Shown: piece after piece, positions 50,301-61,775 of the stretch | Layout of the letters: each line of letters opens with the position of its first letter | How positions within the stretch are numbered: position 1 is the first letter of the stretch | Program-made: the position numbers and the translations under genes | Assembly (NCBI GenBank): GCA_028564675.1 | Contig: JAOVVO010000046.1 | Span: forward strand, 1-64,000 | Direction of reading: 5' to 3' | DNA: 64,000 bases | Source of the DNA: Onchocerca lupi | Taxonomy: Eukaryota; Nematoda; Chromadorea; Rhabditida; Onchocercidae | The notes under the pieces: model-generated | Database searches by the model: none | What the model saw: only the letters and a program-made list of their open reading frames with translations | What the model was told of the DNA's origin: nothing

Positions 50301-53300
50301 TTTTCTCTTTTTTTTTTTTGCTTCTCCTGTTTCGTTTCTTTTCGTCCTGCACTCCATGAATTTGAGATTGGGATATTCGTAAAATGGATTAGAAGTAATA
50401 TAATTTTAGTTAATTACTTAATATCTGGACCGTTGTTCGAAAAAGCCATTGTTGATCTTAATTTAAATTACCAATACTTTTTCAGATTACTTTAGAACCA
50501 AAGTGTGAGTGGATTCCTTTTGAATTATCTGTTATTCCTAAAGAAATTATCGATAAAATCCGGGTGCATAGTTTGTCATTCAATCTCGTAATTGATGAAA
50601 TTGATGTTGCATATTCAATTCCACTAAACATTCGCGGACCGCGATTGAATAACTCGAAGAAGGAGGTTGGAATTTTCAAAATATTACTATTTCTTCAAAA
50701 AAGCTTTTGAACAATATGGAATCTGACTTCCGAGGAGGTCTATAACAATTTATCTGATTTCGAAGCAGTGATTTGGGAACTATTTGTTAATAAAATTTCA
50801 AATGAAAAAATTCTTTTGAAAGAATTTTGTGGATTTGAAGTTTCAGATAACTTGTACTAATTTGAAAAGCAGTGACATATGTAAAGGAAATCAACTAACT
50901 AAGTTTGATTGATATTGAAAGATAAATTTGATTAATGTTGAGAAAAAAGGAGGTGGAAAAAATATAAAATACTTCTTTTTCAGAAAACGTCAGTTTTATA
51001 TGGCGAGGATCATCGTTTAACTGCAAAAGTATCGAAAAAGCAGTGGCCATTAGTTGAAATTGATTTGCCACCAAAACAACGATTAACGGTATTCTGTGGC
51101 CAAATTTGTCGATTTAATTGTGATGTGAACAATATAGGTGTAATACCTGTGGAAGTTTTTTACCTAGTTACTAATCATCCGGAGCTGATATCAGTTTATG
51201 AGGAAGAATGTCCGGGAAGTACAGCATTTCGAACTGTGAAATGTACTTCAACAACTATAAGTGCTGCAGTTGGTGTTTTCAACTTGAAGCACGGCGTTAT
51301 TGCTACAGGTCAGAAGAAAAGGTTGGAATTCTTCATTAATTTTTTTGAATTTCGTACAGTTTTGTTTCCTTTTTCAATCTGTGAGATTTGTTATCTTTTT
51401 ATAATTTATATGTGATTTTTGGTTTTTTTTTATGTTGAAAACTTAGATTCAGTTGTTATCAAAAATTATATACTTATTACTATATATACTTATTATGATA
51501 AATAAGCTACTAATTTTGTCATTTTTCTTCATTTCAGATTACAGTTAGCAGTTCGAGCTCCTGCTACTGAATCTCTCGGACTTAACATAATGCTGCTTTG
51601 CTATTATCGTGGTGATAATTGCATGGTCAGAGAGGAAAGGCATGTAATCATAATTGATACCCGTGTGATTTTAGAAACTTCATTGAGGTGGTTTTTTAAA
51701 TATAATTCTACCAATCATTTTTATGATAATCAAGTTCAAATTTGTATTTGTTACTAATTTCAGACTTGTGGACTGCACCAGTGGTGCATGCGTTTTGCAG
51801 CTCCGTAATCTCATCCCAAATCGTAGTTCTTTACTCGCCAAAATTGAGCTGATAAGAATACGATCGCTGGTTACTCATGCCAAAATAAATTTCACTTCTT
51901 CAAAAATACGACAAGATCTTTTGCCACAAATTTTTCTACATCCTTTACAGAAGCGTCGAGGTAAACAATCAAATTTTCGGTGTAGGTAAGGATTATGAGA
52001 AAAGTTAGATACTTCTGGTGATTAAGATACAGATAATAAAAAAAATATGCCGATTTACTCAAACTTAGGAATTTCTAAAAACTGTAATTTTGGCAATACA
52101 TTTAGTGGAACTGGAAAGTGAACAAACAGATAGCATATCATTTTTGGCTAATGGACGTGCAGGAGCAATATCCTTATGGTTTTGCGATGAAATTAGCGAT
52201 ATTCCGGAATGGTCTAGTCCTCCTGATCATTCAGCTGAATTATCTGGTGTTGTATCTTCATCAAAACAAAATTTAGAAGATGATAATACAGCAATTCCGG
52301 AACTTGATTTATTTTTTGCAGTCCTCTGGAAAGCTAATATCGTTAACAGCGATGGTACTTCCTCTACAGGTAAATTTTATTATTCATTTATTATTTATTA
52401 TTATTATTTTGAAAGAAGGTTCCATCAAAAAAAAGAAAAACTGATTTTGTGATAGTGGCGGTTCACAATAATTTTCTGGAAGAATGTTTATCGATACAAA
52501 TATTTTGTTCCATGTCATTAGGTAGATTTAAAAAAACCAAACATTGTTATAAATTTTCTAAAATTGTCAAGCATGATGGATACTCAATAGTGTCAAGTCA
52601 AACTATAATATCCGGAATTCTGTTATAAGAAATTTTGTTTCTGTTCTGTTATAAGAAATTTTGTAAAATGAATTCTGTTATAAGAAATTTTGTTTTTCGG
52701 AATTTTGTTTCTGTTATAACTTTTCAGGCGATCGAAGGAGTTTTTTTTTTCTGTTTTTTTAGTGTTCGGTGAGAATTTTTTGCCAAACCCATTTCCATTT
52801 GGTTGTTCGGTGCCATTCTGTGCTCATCATATTCTTCGTTCATTTTCAATGCAACAATCGAATCGAAATCTTCTCGAAACGAAGCGTATTTCTTCAATCC
52901 CGTCAACAACTATTAAAAGTCTATTTGGTTTTATTTGCAAAATATCGACATCTTCACCCGTCACATATCACAATTTTAATAATAAAAGGTATTCTGCGAA
53001 TACAAAATTTGCTTCGAGCTTCGAATTTACTTCGAACCTCGAATATTCTTTTTTCAAGTTAGCACTTTGTTTTTATTTTTATTTTCTTCAAATATAATTA
53101 TAATTTTGGGATTACTTAATATTTAGGTCGTGTCATATACCAGTGCAGATATCAATAACAAATGATGATATTCTGCATCGTCGAAATTGCACAGTTACTA
53201 TTCATTTTCTGGATTCCTCTCTGGTTCGAAAGCAGACGGTAGATTCGGAAAGTACCAATGTTTCAGAATTCTTACCGCAAAACATAACTTTAGCACCAAG

Positions 53301-53538
53301 TTCATATGTACATTCTTCATTAGTTTCGCAACCGATGGTTGTAGCCAATCGCTCACGCATGCATGCAATGATAGCTTTTGGTTGTACACAGATTTTTGAT
53401 ATCCGACTCAGTGTCTACTGTCCGTCGGTCTATGATATCGCTCGTTTTCAAGCCATTGGTTTATTCGATGGCGATGGTACTGAAGTGCCTATATATTTAC
53501 CTCCGACATATGTTACTGTGATTGATCAACGGGTTTGA
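43452..53538 (+). CDS. trpp-8: TRAPPC8 (Trs85-like) subunit of the TRAPP III complex
   Basis: TRAPPC8 is the TRAPP III subunit that helps activate Rab1 in ER-Golgi traffic and autophagy. Twenty exons: 43452-43595, 44235-44404, 44586-44727, 46438-46559, 46763-46964, 47338-47627, 47917-48067, 48174-48280, 48551-48656, 48800-48997, 49515-49787, 49887-50006, 50128-50268, 50486-50665, 50984-51321, 51538-51687, 51764-51960, 52106-52369, 52763-52988 and 53127-53538. They join in frame to 1310 residues (the human protein is slightly longer). Diagnostic blocks: AERIAAKNNLSFTDLLLPF-like start (VERIAAKNNLSF), HEFLRTYLGCLFVVS, CYLLKINSR, RGISKSLTTGVRKWFG, LADLCFIFGLYSYAYQLY, FHYVLAGHRMSKAGQK, IRGPRLNNSKKEKTSVLYG and the C-terminal Ig-like folds. 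The start was chosen from the family N-terminus, after a TTTCAG acceptor. All introns are GT-AG. Intron 3 is 1.7 kb, far longer than the rest. Confidence 0.95.
45704..45751. repeat. T-rich microsatellite with regular C interruptions in TRAPPC8 intron 3
   Basis: About 48 bases of T broken by single C residues at about 45722, 45732 and 45743, that is, near every tenth or eleventh base. Likely slippage-prone. Confidence 0.9.
47295..47335. repeat. A31-T10 tract abutting the TRAPPC8 exon 6 acceptor
   Basis: Thirty-one A are followed directly by ten T and then AG at 47336-47337. The T part forms the polypyrimidine tract of the 3' splice site. A and T parts can pair, which could hide the acceptor in RNA. 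Length is likely to vary. Confidence 0.9.
52618..52693. repeat. Exact 21-mer present three times in TRAPPC8 intron 18
   Basis: TTCTGTTATAAGAAATTTTG plus T occurs at 52618-52638, 52644-52664 and 52673-52693, with partial further copies up to about 52715. It sits in a 393-base intron just before the exon 19 acceptor. Confidence 0.9.
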
Positions 53539-54630
53539 AAATTTGTTTAAAAATATGTAAAAACTATATTTTTGTGCTTTAATTTGTAATATCTGAGATG
53601 TTTCACTCTTTTTTTAATATGATAGTTGTTATGGTGTCGGGTCTCGGTGACTGAGCATTTTTTAATAGTTTTTCTACTACTAGGATAGTTATCAGATGTG
53701 GAATATATGTGCACATGAAATATAGTGACATATTCAAATGATTCAGCACAGAAAAATATTAACCAATGCTTCATGCAAAAAATGGTCAGATTTAATCATT
53801 CAACTCTCAATTCCTACTTTCTTTATATTGGAGAAATGAGTGGGGAAAAAAATATTCTTTCGGTAAATAATAAATTCTTCCATAGCTTGTTCAAACTTCC
53901 GAAAATTGTTAATTCCAGAAAATTTTTGGGACATTATTTTTTCAAATTTTCCTGTGAAATTTTGCTCCAAGATAAAAAGTTATATTTTATGAATCATTTT
54001 TTTTTATGCCGTTGATTCTGCCATACATTGTATTTGTCCTTTAATTTATAATCGTGCATCAGTAAGATAATTATGTGCTTATAAGTTGAGCACTGATTTG
54101 GCAAAAATAGGTAGTGTCGATGTAATTCAAAAAAAAAAAAAAAAATGAACTGTTTGGTTTTTTGACAAAATGCTTTTTCACAAAATGTTTTATTCTTTGT
54201 TATGTTTATAAATTTGTATTCTTCCTTTCTTTAGGATTTCATCTTTTTAAAGGAATCAAAAACCTGAGGAAATGAAGAAGTAGTTCCCTGAGAAACTGAA
54301 TAGATTCTTCCATTCTGTTTTTGTTTGATTTATTTTTCTCTTATGTAACTTGGTGTGTCCACCCACTTTTATACAAATTTGGATTAAAGGAAATATGTGT
54401 ACCACTTTTTTCTGACTGCTACATTCTGTCTTTTTCAATGCATTATTTTTTGAATTTCTTTATATTTCATAGGTTTCTGAAAAAATTGTGAAGGTTTTGC
54501 TTCTTCTGTTCTAGTTATTGGTCAAAATATGACCGATAAGTGTAAATGCATATGCATTATGCTCAGCGATTGTAAGTAAATCTGGATTATGAAATCAATC
54601 ATAGAACTGAGAAGCAAAATAGTAATTTCA
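53539..54630. other. Spacer between TRAPPC8 and V-ATPase G genes
   Basis: About 1.1 kb with no supported exon. It holds the TRAPPC8 3' UTR and ends in a TTTCAG acceptor (AG at 54630-54631) for the next gene. An open frame near 53725-54015 has no recognisable content. Confidence 0.5.
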
Positions 54631-54673
54631 GCTCCGAGATTTTCGTGAAAGTGGTTTAAGAATATTACTAATT

Positions 54674-54691
54674 ATGAGTATTTCCGGTTGA
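54674..54691 (+). promoter_or_regulatory. Possible upstream reading frame in V-ATPase G leader
   Basis: ATG at 54674 opens five codons (MSISG) and a TGA, ending ten bases before the main start. It would be included in a transcript trans-spliced at 54631. It could tune translation; no evidence of use. Confidence 0.3.
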
Positions 54692-54700
54692 ACGATCGTC

Positions 54701-55711
54701 ATGGCATCTCAAACACAAGGCATACAACAACTTTTAGCTGCAGAAAAGCGGGCAGCAGAAAAGATCAACGAAGCGAGAAAACGCAAAGCACAACGTCTAA
54801 AGCAAGCGAAACAAGAAGCACAAGCTGAGATTGAGAAGTACAGAATGGTAAGAGTTGTTTTATTTTTCTTTAAGTTAGATCTCTTTTTGCTTTTTTGTAA
54901 TTTTTTTAATACCTGATGACAGCATATATTTTTAAATTAAGTCTTTTATATTTATGGAGTTGAATAATTTTGATTGATAATATAGAAATGTCAGTAAAAT
55001 CCAGGATTTCGGAATCATTCTTTCATTCAATTTATGGATATAGTGGATCTTAAGTTAAAGGGGATTCATGCAGTCATACTTCTGGATGGTATAATTGCGA
55101 ATTGAGTTGACTATATTTATTATCATTATTATTTTTAATTACTGCATGCTTATGATCATTTTTTTTCCACTTCATGTCTCAAGACTTTGATAAGAATCGG
55201 TTAGAAGTATACAATATTTATGCTTCTATAGGAACGAGAACGTCAATTCAAGGAATACGAGCAAAAATATCTTGGAAAGAAGGAAGACATCGAAATGAAA
55301 ATTAAGCAAGATACTGAAGATACTATTAAAAAGATGGAAGATTCTGTCGTAAAAAATAAGCAACAGGTTTGTTACCAGTAAAGTTAATTTTCTCCTCCAA
55401 AATAGTACATATTGAAACATAAATGCATAAATTTTAAGGTCATACTGTCATGTCGAAATCCGAAAAGAAGTTTTCCTTTTTTTTTTTTTTTTCTTTTTAA
55501 CAAAAAAAAAAAACGAAATTATGGTAGATCATCTGAACAAGTAGTCGAAGTTCAACAAAAGAAAGATATGGAACTCACAGATTTGATATCAATTATTCAA
55601 ATTTATATATTCCAGGTGATTGTGCGTTTACTACAATTAGTATGTGACATTCGACCGGAACTCCATATGAATCTTCAAATCCAGAAGAAACTTAATAGAA
55701 CACATTTTTAG
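54701..55711 (+). CDS. vha-10: V-type proton ATPase subunit G
   Basis: Peripheral stalk subunit of the vacuolar proton pump, pairing with subunit E to hold the catalytic V1 head. Three exons, 54701-54847, 55232-55366 and 55616-55711, join in frame to 125 residues, the normal family size. The start MASQTQGIQQLLAAEKRAAE is the family signature. It is followed by a long Lys/Glu/Gln-rich helix (ARKRKAQRLKQAKQEAQAEI) and a C-terminal RLLQLVCDIRPELHMNL block. Introns are GT-AG. It lies upstream of the UBL5 gene on the same strand, an order I recall from C. elegans F46F11 (vha-10, ubl-5). Confidence 0.96.
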
Positions 55712-56528
55712 ATTTTAGGCGAAACTATCCTATTCAATGATTTTTATTTTCTTTCATTGATATTTTCAGTCTTTTATTGAGGTAGAAGAAGCGCAATTCA
55801 CTTAAACTAATTAAACAGTTGCTGTGTCAATTTATTCTTTCTCTGTCCTTTTTTTTTTTTTTAAATGTGTTTTTCATGTGCTGTTCGAATATCAGTGATA
55901 TTGAATTCACTGTAGATAGTATGTTTACATGATTAGATGATATGAGTTCAATTTTTTCAAGAACTTTATCACTTTCCAAACATCTCGGAGAAGAAATGCG
56001 CCTCGTGAAAGATGGGATATAAAACCTCATTGAGCATCGCTCTTGTTGGTTCCGGCAGACTAGTATTTATTCATTTTATTAAGAGATATGTAGAGAAAAC
56101 ATATGCTGAGTATAGTTTTTTTTACTAATTATAGTAGTGAAATATTACATTATACTTTAAAGTTGATCGGGCATAGTTATCTACTGCAGCGATTAAAATT
56201 CCTTATTTCTGTTATTTTAACTGTAATTATAATAATTGCTTTCTTTCCAGTAAATTTTTGAAATAATTTTTGTTTCCACGCAAAAATCTGTTACTTCGTA
56301 TTTGTGTATACTTTTCAAAAGGTTATGAAACTTTAAATTCCAACTTCTACTTTATCGCCTAAGTTGTCACCGCTGTATGATTTACTGATGTATAGGTGAG
56401 GACTTCAAATTATAGCATTATGTAGCTTGAAGAAATATCACCAGAAGAACTACCATTTAGTGGGGATTTTTGATTAGGTGCATCATTTCATCTTTAATAG
56501 GAAGGTATTGTTTATTGCCAACTTTCAG
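55712..56528. other. Spacer between V-ATPase G and UBL5 genes
   Basis: About 820 bases without an exon. It ends in ACTTTCAG (AG 56527-56528), a likely spliced-leader acceptor nine bases before the UBL5 start. If the two genes form an operon this is its intercistronic region, long by C. elegans standards. Confidence 0.5.
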
Positions 56529-56537
56529 ATATTTGAA

Positions 56538-56871
56538 ATGATTGAAATTACGGTGAATGATCGATTGGGAAAGAAAGTTCGGATCAAATGCAATCCGAAT
56601 GATACAATTGGTGACTTAAAGAAACTTATTGCCGCACAGACTGGTACGCGGTAAGTGGAAGTTTTCATTTGTTCATTTATAAGAAAAACTTACTATCTAT
56701 TTTATGAAGAAAGATAAACTATTTTAATCATATATTATGATATTAAGTTTTCCATTTTACAGATTTGAAAAAATAGTGCTGAAGAAGTGGTATACGATTT
56801 ATAAGGATCATATAACACTGCAAGATTACGAGATACATGATGGTTTCAATTTTGAATTGTACTATCAGTGA
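56538..56871 (+). CDS. ubl-5: Ubiquitin-like protein UBL5 (Hub1)
   Basis: UBL5/Hub1 is a ubiquitin-fold protein without a C-terminal Gly-Gly; it binds spliceosome proteins and in C. elegans takes part in the mitochondrial unfolded protein response. Two exons, 56538-56650 and 56763-56871, join in frame to exactly 73 residues, the invariant family length. The sequence begins MIEITVNDRLGKKVRIKCNP, continues with DTIGDLKKLIAAQTGT and KIVLKKWYTIYKDHI, and ends in FNFELYYQ, matching the family's C-terminal Tyr-Tyr plus one residue. Polyadenylation signal at 56936-56941. Confidence 0.97.
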
Positions 56872-56935
56872 TGTTTCCAATATTATTTTTATTGTGCTCA
56901 TTGTTATTATTTTTGTCACCGTATCTGTACAGTTG

Positions 56936-56941
56936 AATAAA
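56936..56941 (+). terminator. Polyadenylation signal of UBL5
   Basis: AATAAA 65 bases after the UBL5 stop codon, within T-rich DNA; the first canonical hexamer downstream. Confidence 0.65.
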
Positions 56942-57487
56942 TTCATAAATTATTTCATGAACAATTGAAACTGTTTTATCCGCAAATCAAATTTTTGACA
57001 ATTCGGATCGGAATAAATGATTTAGTTTGTTATAATACATTGAAATTTAGAGATTATATAAAGTTCCTCTCGACGTTTCATTTTAGAAGCGGTTCTTATG
57101 ACAATAAACGTATTCGAAAATCTTAGTTTTTTTTTTTGGATATCAGTTTACTAATTTCGAGGTCAAACAAACAAAAGTATTGACGTATGTTTTCCTACCT
57201 AATTCTGTCTAAAAAATTTTGGCATTTCCATTTATATGGAAATACTATGATACCTTTTTGTTCAAGCAAAACTACAAAATTACGTTGAAGGAGTAATCAG
57301 TTTGCAGTTTGTCCCTATATCCGGTGATATTTTCCGGTTAATTTGTCATACTGAAAATTAGAATCAGAACAACTTATGTATGACTGTAGTAGACTTCCTA
57401 GTACAAGCAATTACATTAATTACATGTACATTTCTGTCTTTGTTTTTTCGTCTATTTTAATTTAATTTTTCTCTATCATTTTAGAAA

Positions 57488-58261
57488 ATGTCACAAGTAG
57501 CATTATTGGTTGCTTTTTCCATGAAAGGTAAGCCGCGAAATTTCGTATTCCCGATTTTCCTATAACGAATAGAAGTAGTTTTCAGTATAATATTTTGTCG
57601 GTATGTTTTTTTTTTTTTTTTTTTCTTGAGGATTAATATCAGCAAATGTGTCATTCTAAAAATATTGAATGTTCGTTATGAGGTCTGGTTTCTTTTCGAA
57701 GCTTTTTTTTTTCCAAGATAATGAATTGATAATGAGTCAAATCTTGAAGTTTTATTTTCATAAATTTCACTATATATAATTTTTTAGTTATAAAAGAAAG
57801 ATTTTTAATGTCTACGAAAATATATAAAAGCATTATTCAGTCAGTGGGAAGTAAACTATTATTTGCATCTGTCTCTTAATTCAAAGAAATAAAAGTTCAA
57901 ATCAAAGGTATTTATATTCAGCACAACTTACGCAAGAAAAAAATGTCATGTGGACTGGAAGTGAAGAATAATTGACCTAAATCATTTTAAGGTCGATTTC
58001 TAATCATATGATTTCCAGTTGTTCCTTAATCATTAAGAAATAATTCTTCATTACTTTTTGTGCCACATTCCAAAAATATAAATCTTATTGATTCTTACCC
58101 GGAAGAAAAATTTGAAATAAAATAACCATTTGTTTAATCTTCAAGGAAGATGCTGGCGTATGTGGAGACAGGAGAGTAAAATGGAGGAAAATCAGGAAAT
58201 AATTTGGCGAAATAGAAATTTTGGCGATAATTATTCAGATATGACAAATGATTCCTATTAA
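57488..58261 (+). CDS. Candidate two-exon gene for a 52-residue protein
   Basis: Not recognised. A pyrimidine tract ending TTTTAG (AG 57483-57484) is followed by ATG at 57488, 13 codons (MSQVALLVAFSMK) and a strong donor GTAAGC at 57528. A second exon, 58146-58261, opens after a CTTCAAG acceptor in the matching phase and encodes GGRCWRMWRQESKMEENQ and about 20 more residues, ending DSY and TAA. The result is a hydrophobic start and a charged, Trp- and Asn-rich tail. It lies 0.6 kb after UBL5 on the same strand and could be a third co-transcribed gene. Support is only the coherent splice signals and phase, so chance is possible. Confidence 0.35.
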
Positions 58262-61200
58262 ACCGATACATGGGACATGAAAACCGTTTTCTAGGTCTCA
58301 CTAAGTTTTGAAGTATCTTTGTACTGACTTTTTCATAGTTTAATGACTACCATAACTTTATCTTCAAGAAGCAAACTTAAATCAAATAGAAATTCAGGAA
58401 TCAAAGACGAAGATTGAAAAAAGGAGAAATTGTTGACTTAATTCTCGATGCTGAGCAGGTGAACTATCATTCAACTTAAATGTTAATAGGAGTTGCTTTT
58501 ATGTCAACTGATATGTTGATGCTAATATTTCATTTCTTTGGAATTTACTCCTCTCATGTGGAAATATATTCTGTTTAAACAGCAATCCATGTCCTATCGC
58601 AATATTGGACATTAAATCAACGGCCATGTATTGAAGAAAGAGAAGAAAATTTATTGGAAAATTTTTATTGTTCTCAAAATCGATATCAATTAGCCGTATC
58701 GAAGTGTACATTTATGGTATAATAAAAGTTGTATAAAAATTGGTTGAAACTAATTAAAAATATCTACACCTAATTTATATGTACATTTTTTATGTCTCCA
58801 ATGTAAAATCAGCATCTATTTCATTTCATAGTCATTTGTTTTGACTACCTAATTATGCTTGGTAGTTAACTTAATTAATTAGAACAATATGAATCGGTCA
58901 AAAAATTCATGGAAAGATTTACTTCCGGAAATATCAAATATTTCTAAATAACATATCGAAGTGATATATGGGACATTATTAGGTCAGTTAAGGTATGTTT
59001 TTTAGAGTATTTAGACAGTGGGAAACTTTCATAAATTTTGCTTGTTTTTTCCCATTAAATGTTATTATCTCGCTTAACTGAGGAGAATGTAAAAATCAAG
59101 ATCGAGAAACGGAGCTATATTTCGGTTAGCGAACGATTAGATGTAGATAGATATTTTTAGTTAATTTCAATTAATCATATGTAAAAACCCATCATGCTTA
59201 AAATAAAGAAAACTTGGAAAAAATAATAGATAAAACTTTATCAATTACAAAAAAATAAGTAAAACTTCACTTTATTAATTACAAAAATCAATGAAAAAAA
59301 GAATCATCCATAATCTTTAACGACATTGTTTGTCATTGATTGAAGCTAAAACCATAAACAGAACAAATAACGACAAACTTAGTTATCTCTCTGTTTCAAA
59401 AACAACTAGAATTAAAAGCTCCATAATTTGTATGAATACGTGTAATAATTGCTGCCGGTGTAATTATACATTTACAAAACTGATCTTTTTGTCAGGAATA
59501 TTCATTTCAGAAGTGTCAATTTTAGAAAACAGCATCGATTGAATTATTAATAACTAATGTTTTCGCCAGATGATTTACTTCCTTTATTTAACGAAGAAAT
59601 TTTTATTTGATGTTCGAAAACTCTCTGTCACTGTATCATTCTCTTTGTCTTCTATTTAGGAAGAGAGAAGTTTGGAAAAGTTGAACAGCAGGTAGGCAAA
59701 GTAATTAGAAATCATAAGAACAGGATGTGATAATGATTTTCTGACTCTGTATTTGGATGAAAGGAATATTTTCAAGAAGTGGCGACATATAGAGCACTTG
59801 ATTCTTTCCAACCTAATGTGACAGCATTAGTTCTACTTGTCTACAATGCTGTTGCCATTGGCATCCTTAATTAATTCAGCAATTAGGTACTCTCGAACGT
59901 GGTTCATTAATAAAATCAAAAGCTTCATGACGGTTTTACGATGTCTAATTAGCAATGGATTTCTAGCTAAGGCATTCTCTGACTTACACACATTCATAAG
60001 AATCCTAAAAAAAAAGAAATTGAATGAATAAGATTCAATTTATTTTTATTTGTTAATTAAATAATCAAATGAATTAGATATAATTTATGTAAAGAAATTA
60101 ATTATAAAGTAAGAATAATAAGAAAGGATAAGTAATAATATCTAGGTTAGCATAGTTTTGATTACAGAAGATAAACAGAAAAAGTTGTAAGTTTAGAATG
60201 AAAAAAAAAGATAAGAGAAAATAATTCTTTCATAAAGGATATTTAAATTGTTTTTCCAACTTGGTCGAATACTTAAAACATACATTAAGAGACAATAATT
60301 ATCTTGGCTAGATAATTCATGAGGATAAATTTCAAATGAACATATCCAAATTTTACAACGTAAAATTAAACATAATTGATGCATTTCTATTATATCGATA
60401 GTTATGACAAAATCAACAATGTTATCATGTAATATATTCTTTTGGTAAAAAGTGGAAAAAATGACTCTAAATGAAAGTTATCAATGCAAATTCGGATTAA
60501 TAGAATTTCAATTTTTGTTACAGGATAAGCTACGAATTTAACTGTTTGAATTTTCGTGTTAACAAAAATTTATCAGAACTGTTGCATGGAAGGACTGTTT
60601 TACCCTGAAAAAATTGAAGTTCAGATTTCTCAAAGCTTTATTTCATTTATCCGTAAAGAAAGACTCCATTTTGACCATTGATAATTTTTTTAACACGTAT
60701 ATAAAAGGACCTGATAATTAATTTTTGCAAGAAATTTTTAAATGATAATCGACTAACACTGATATGATAACGATTCATAATGATGTTATCGAACGACAAA
60801 ATGAGTTCAGATTTTGGGAAGGCCTGAATTTTTATAATTTTGAGTCAACCAATTTATAAATTATTTTTAATATTGAAATTTCAATCTAGAAAACTTCGCA
60901 AAACTGATTGATCCGTAACACTGCTTTTCCGCATCGATTTTTCATGCCGAAAAATGTGTTTTTTTTGCTGAAAACAAATTTTTGTAAAAATTAAATCACA
61001 TCTAAAAGATGGATTTTTGAACATAACTTTATTTATTGGTATGATTGGTTCTCTTTCATAAGTAATTTTTTCCTACATAAATATTAAAAATTATTCTTCA
61101 ATGCAATAATTCTTTCTGCAAAAATATTATTTGATTTTTTTGCTTCTCAATTCTGTCCTGAATACATTCCAGAAACGGTTTCTTTTTATTATGCAATTCT

Positions 61201-61687
61201 TTTTTGTAATGATCTTGTGACATATTTTGTTTTCAACAATGATACTTGTTACCAAAACATTATTATCAATTTGTGATTGGACATTTATTCAGCAAACTAT
61301 TTCAGATCAATTCTTATCCCAAAACTTGTTTACTTTCTAATTAATCATTGGAGTTAATTGAACAGCAAGGCATAAAAGAGACATTATGCCACTAAAAACT
61401 TACGATTGATAGTGTTGACAAATATCTTTCACTGATCATAAGCCAAAATAAAATTTTCAGCACAGTTGCACTTATTATATGAAAACGAGACATATTTCAT
61501 TTGCTTTATGAAATACAAGAAAATGCAAAATGAATTAATTATTTTCAATGAGAAGTAATACTTCTGATGAAAACAGTTTAAAAGAAGTCATATAATAGAA
61601 ATGTCAACAGTAGGATATTTGTGAATCAATTCGACTTCCTCGCAACTTCGAAAATTTTCTGCGGAATGTCAAGTCCTCTTATAACCG
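58262..61687. other. 3.4 kb gap before the alpha-tubulin gene, no gene seen
   Basis: AT-rich with no exon I could support. Frames near 59330-59542 and 59837-60031 lack recognisable content, and the second does not begin with ATG. The right end should contain the 3' UTR of the minus-strand tubulin gene. Confidence 0.45.
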
Positions 61688-61775
61688 GTTCTACCGAAAG
61701 TTTCGAAAATTTCCAAATTTAATCAAAGAAAAAGTTCTACCAAAAGTTTCGAAAATTTCCAAATTTAATCAAAGA
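61688..61775. repeat. 46-bp tandem duplication next to the tubulin stop codon
   Basis: Two copies beginning GTTCTACC.AAAGTTTCG at 61688 and 61734 are nearly identical over 40 bases or more. The second copy ends directly against the alpha-tubulin TAA (61776-61778, minus strand), so both copies lie in its 3' UTR. Confidence 0.9.

Noticed and set aside
52769..53062. Alternative frame for TRAPPC8 exon 19 (QTHFHLVVR)
   Set aside because: It briefly resembles the family's GQHHVILR, but the splice phase does not match. The other frame leads into YHNFNNKRSCHIPV, which aligns with the family.
59837..60031. 64-codon frame in the gap before alpha-tubulin
   Set aside because: Starts at a non-ATG codon and lacks any domain, splice signal or conservation cue.
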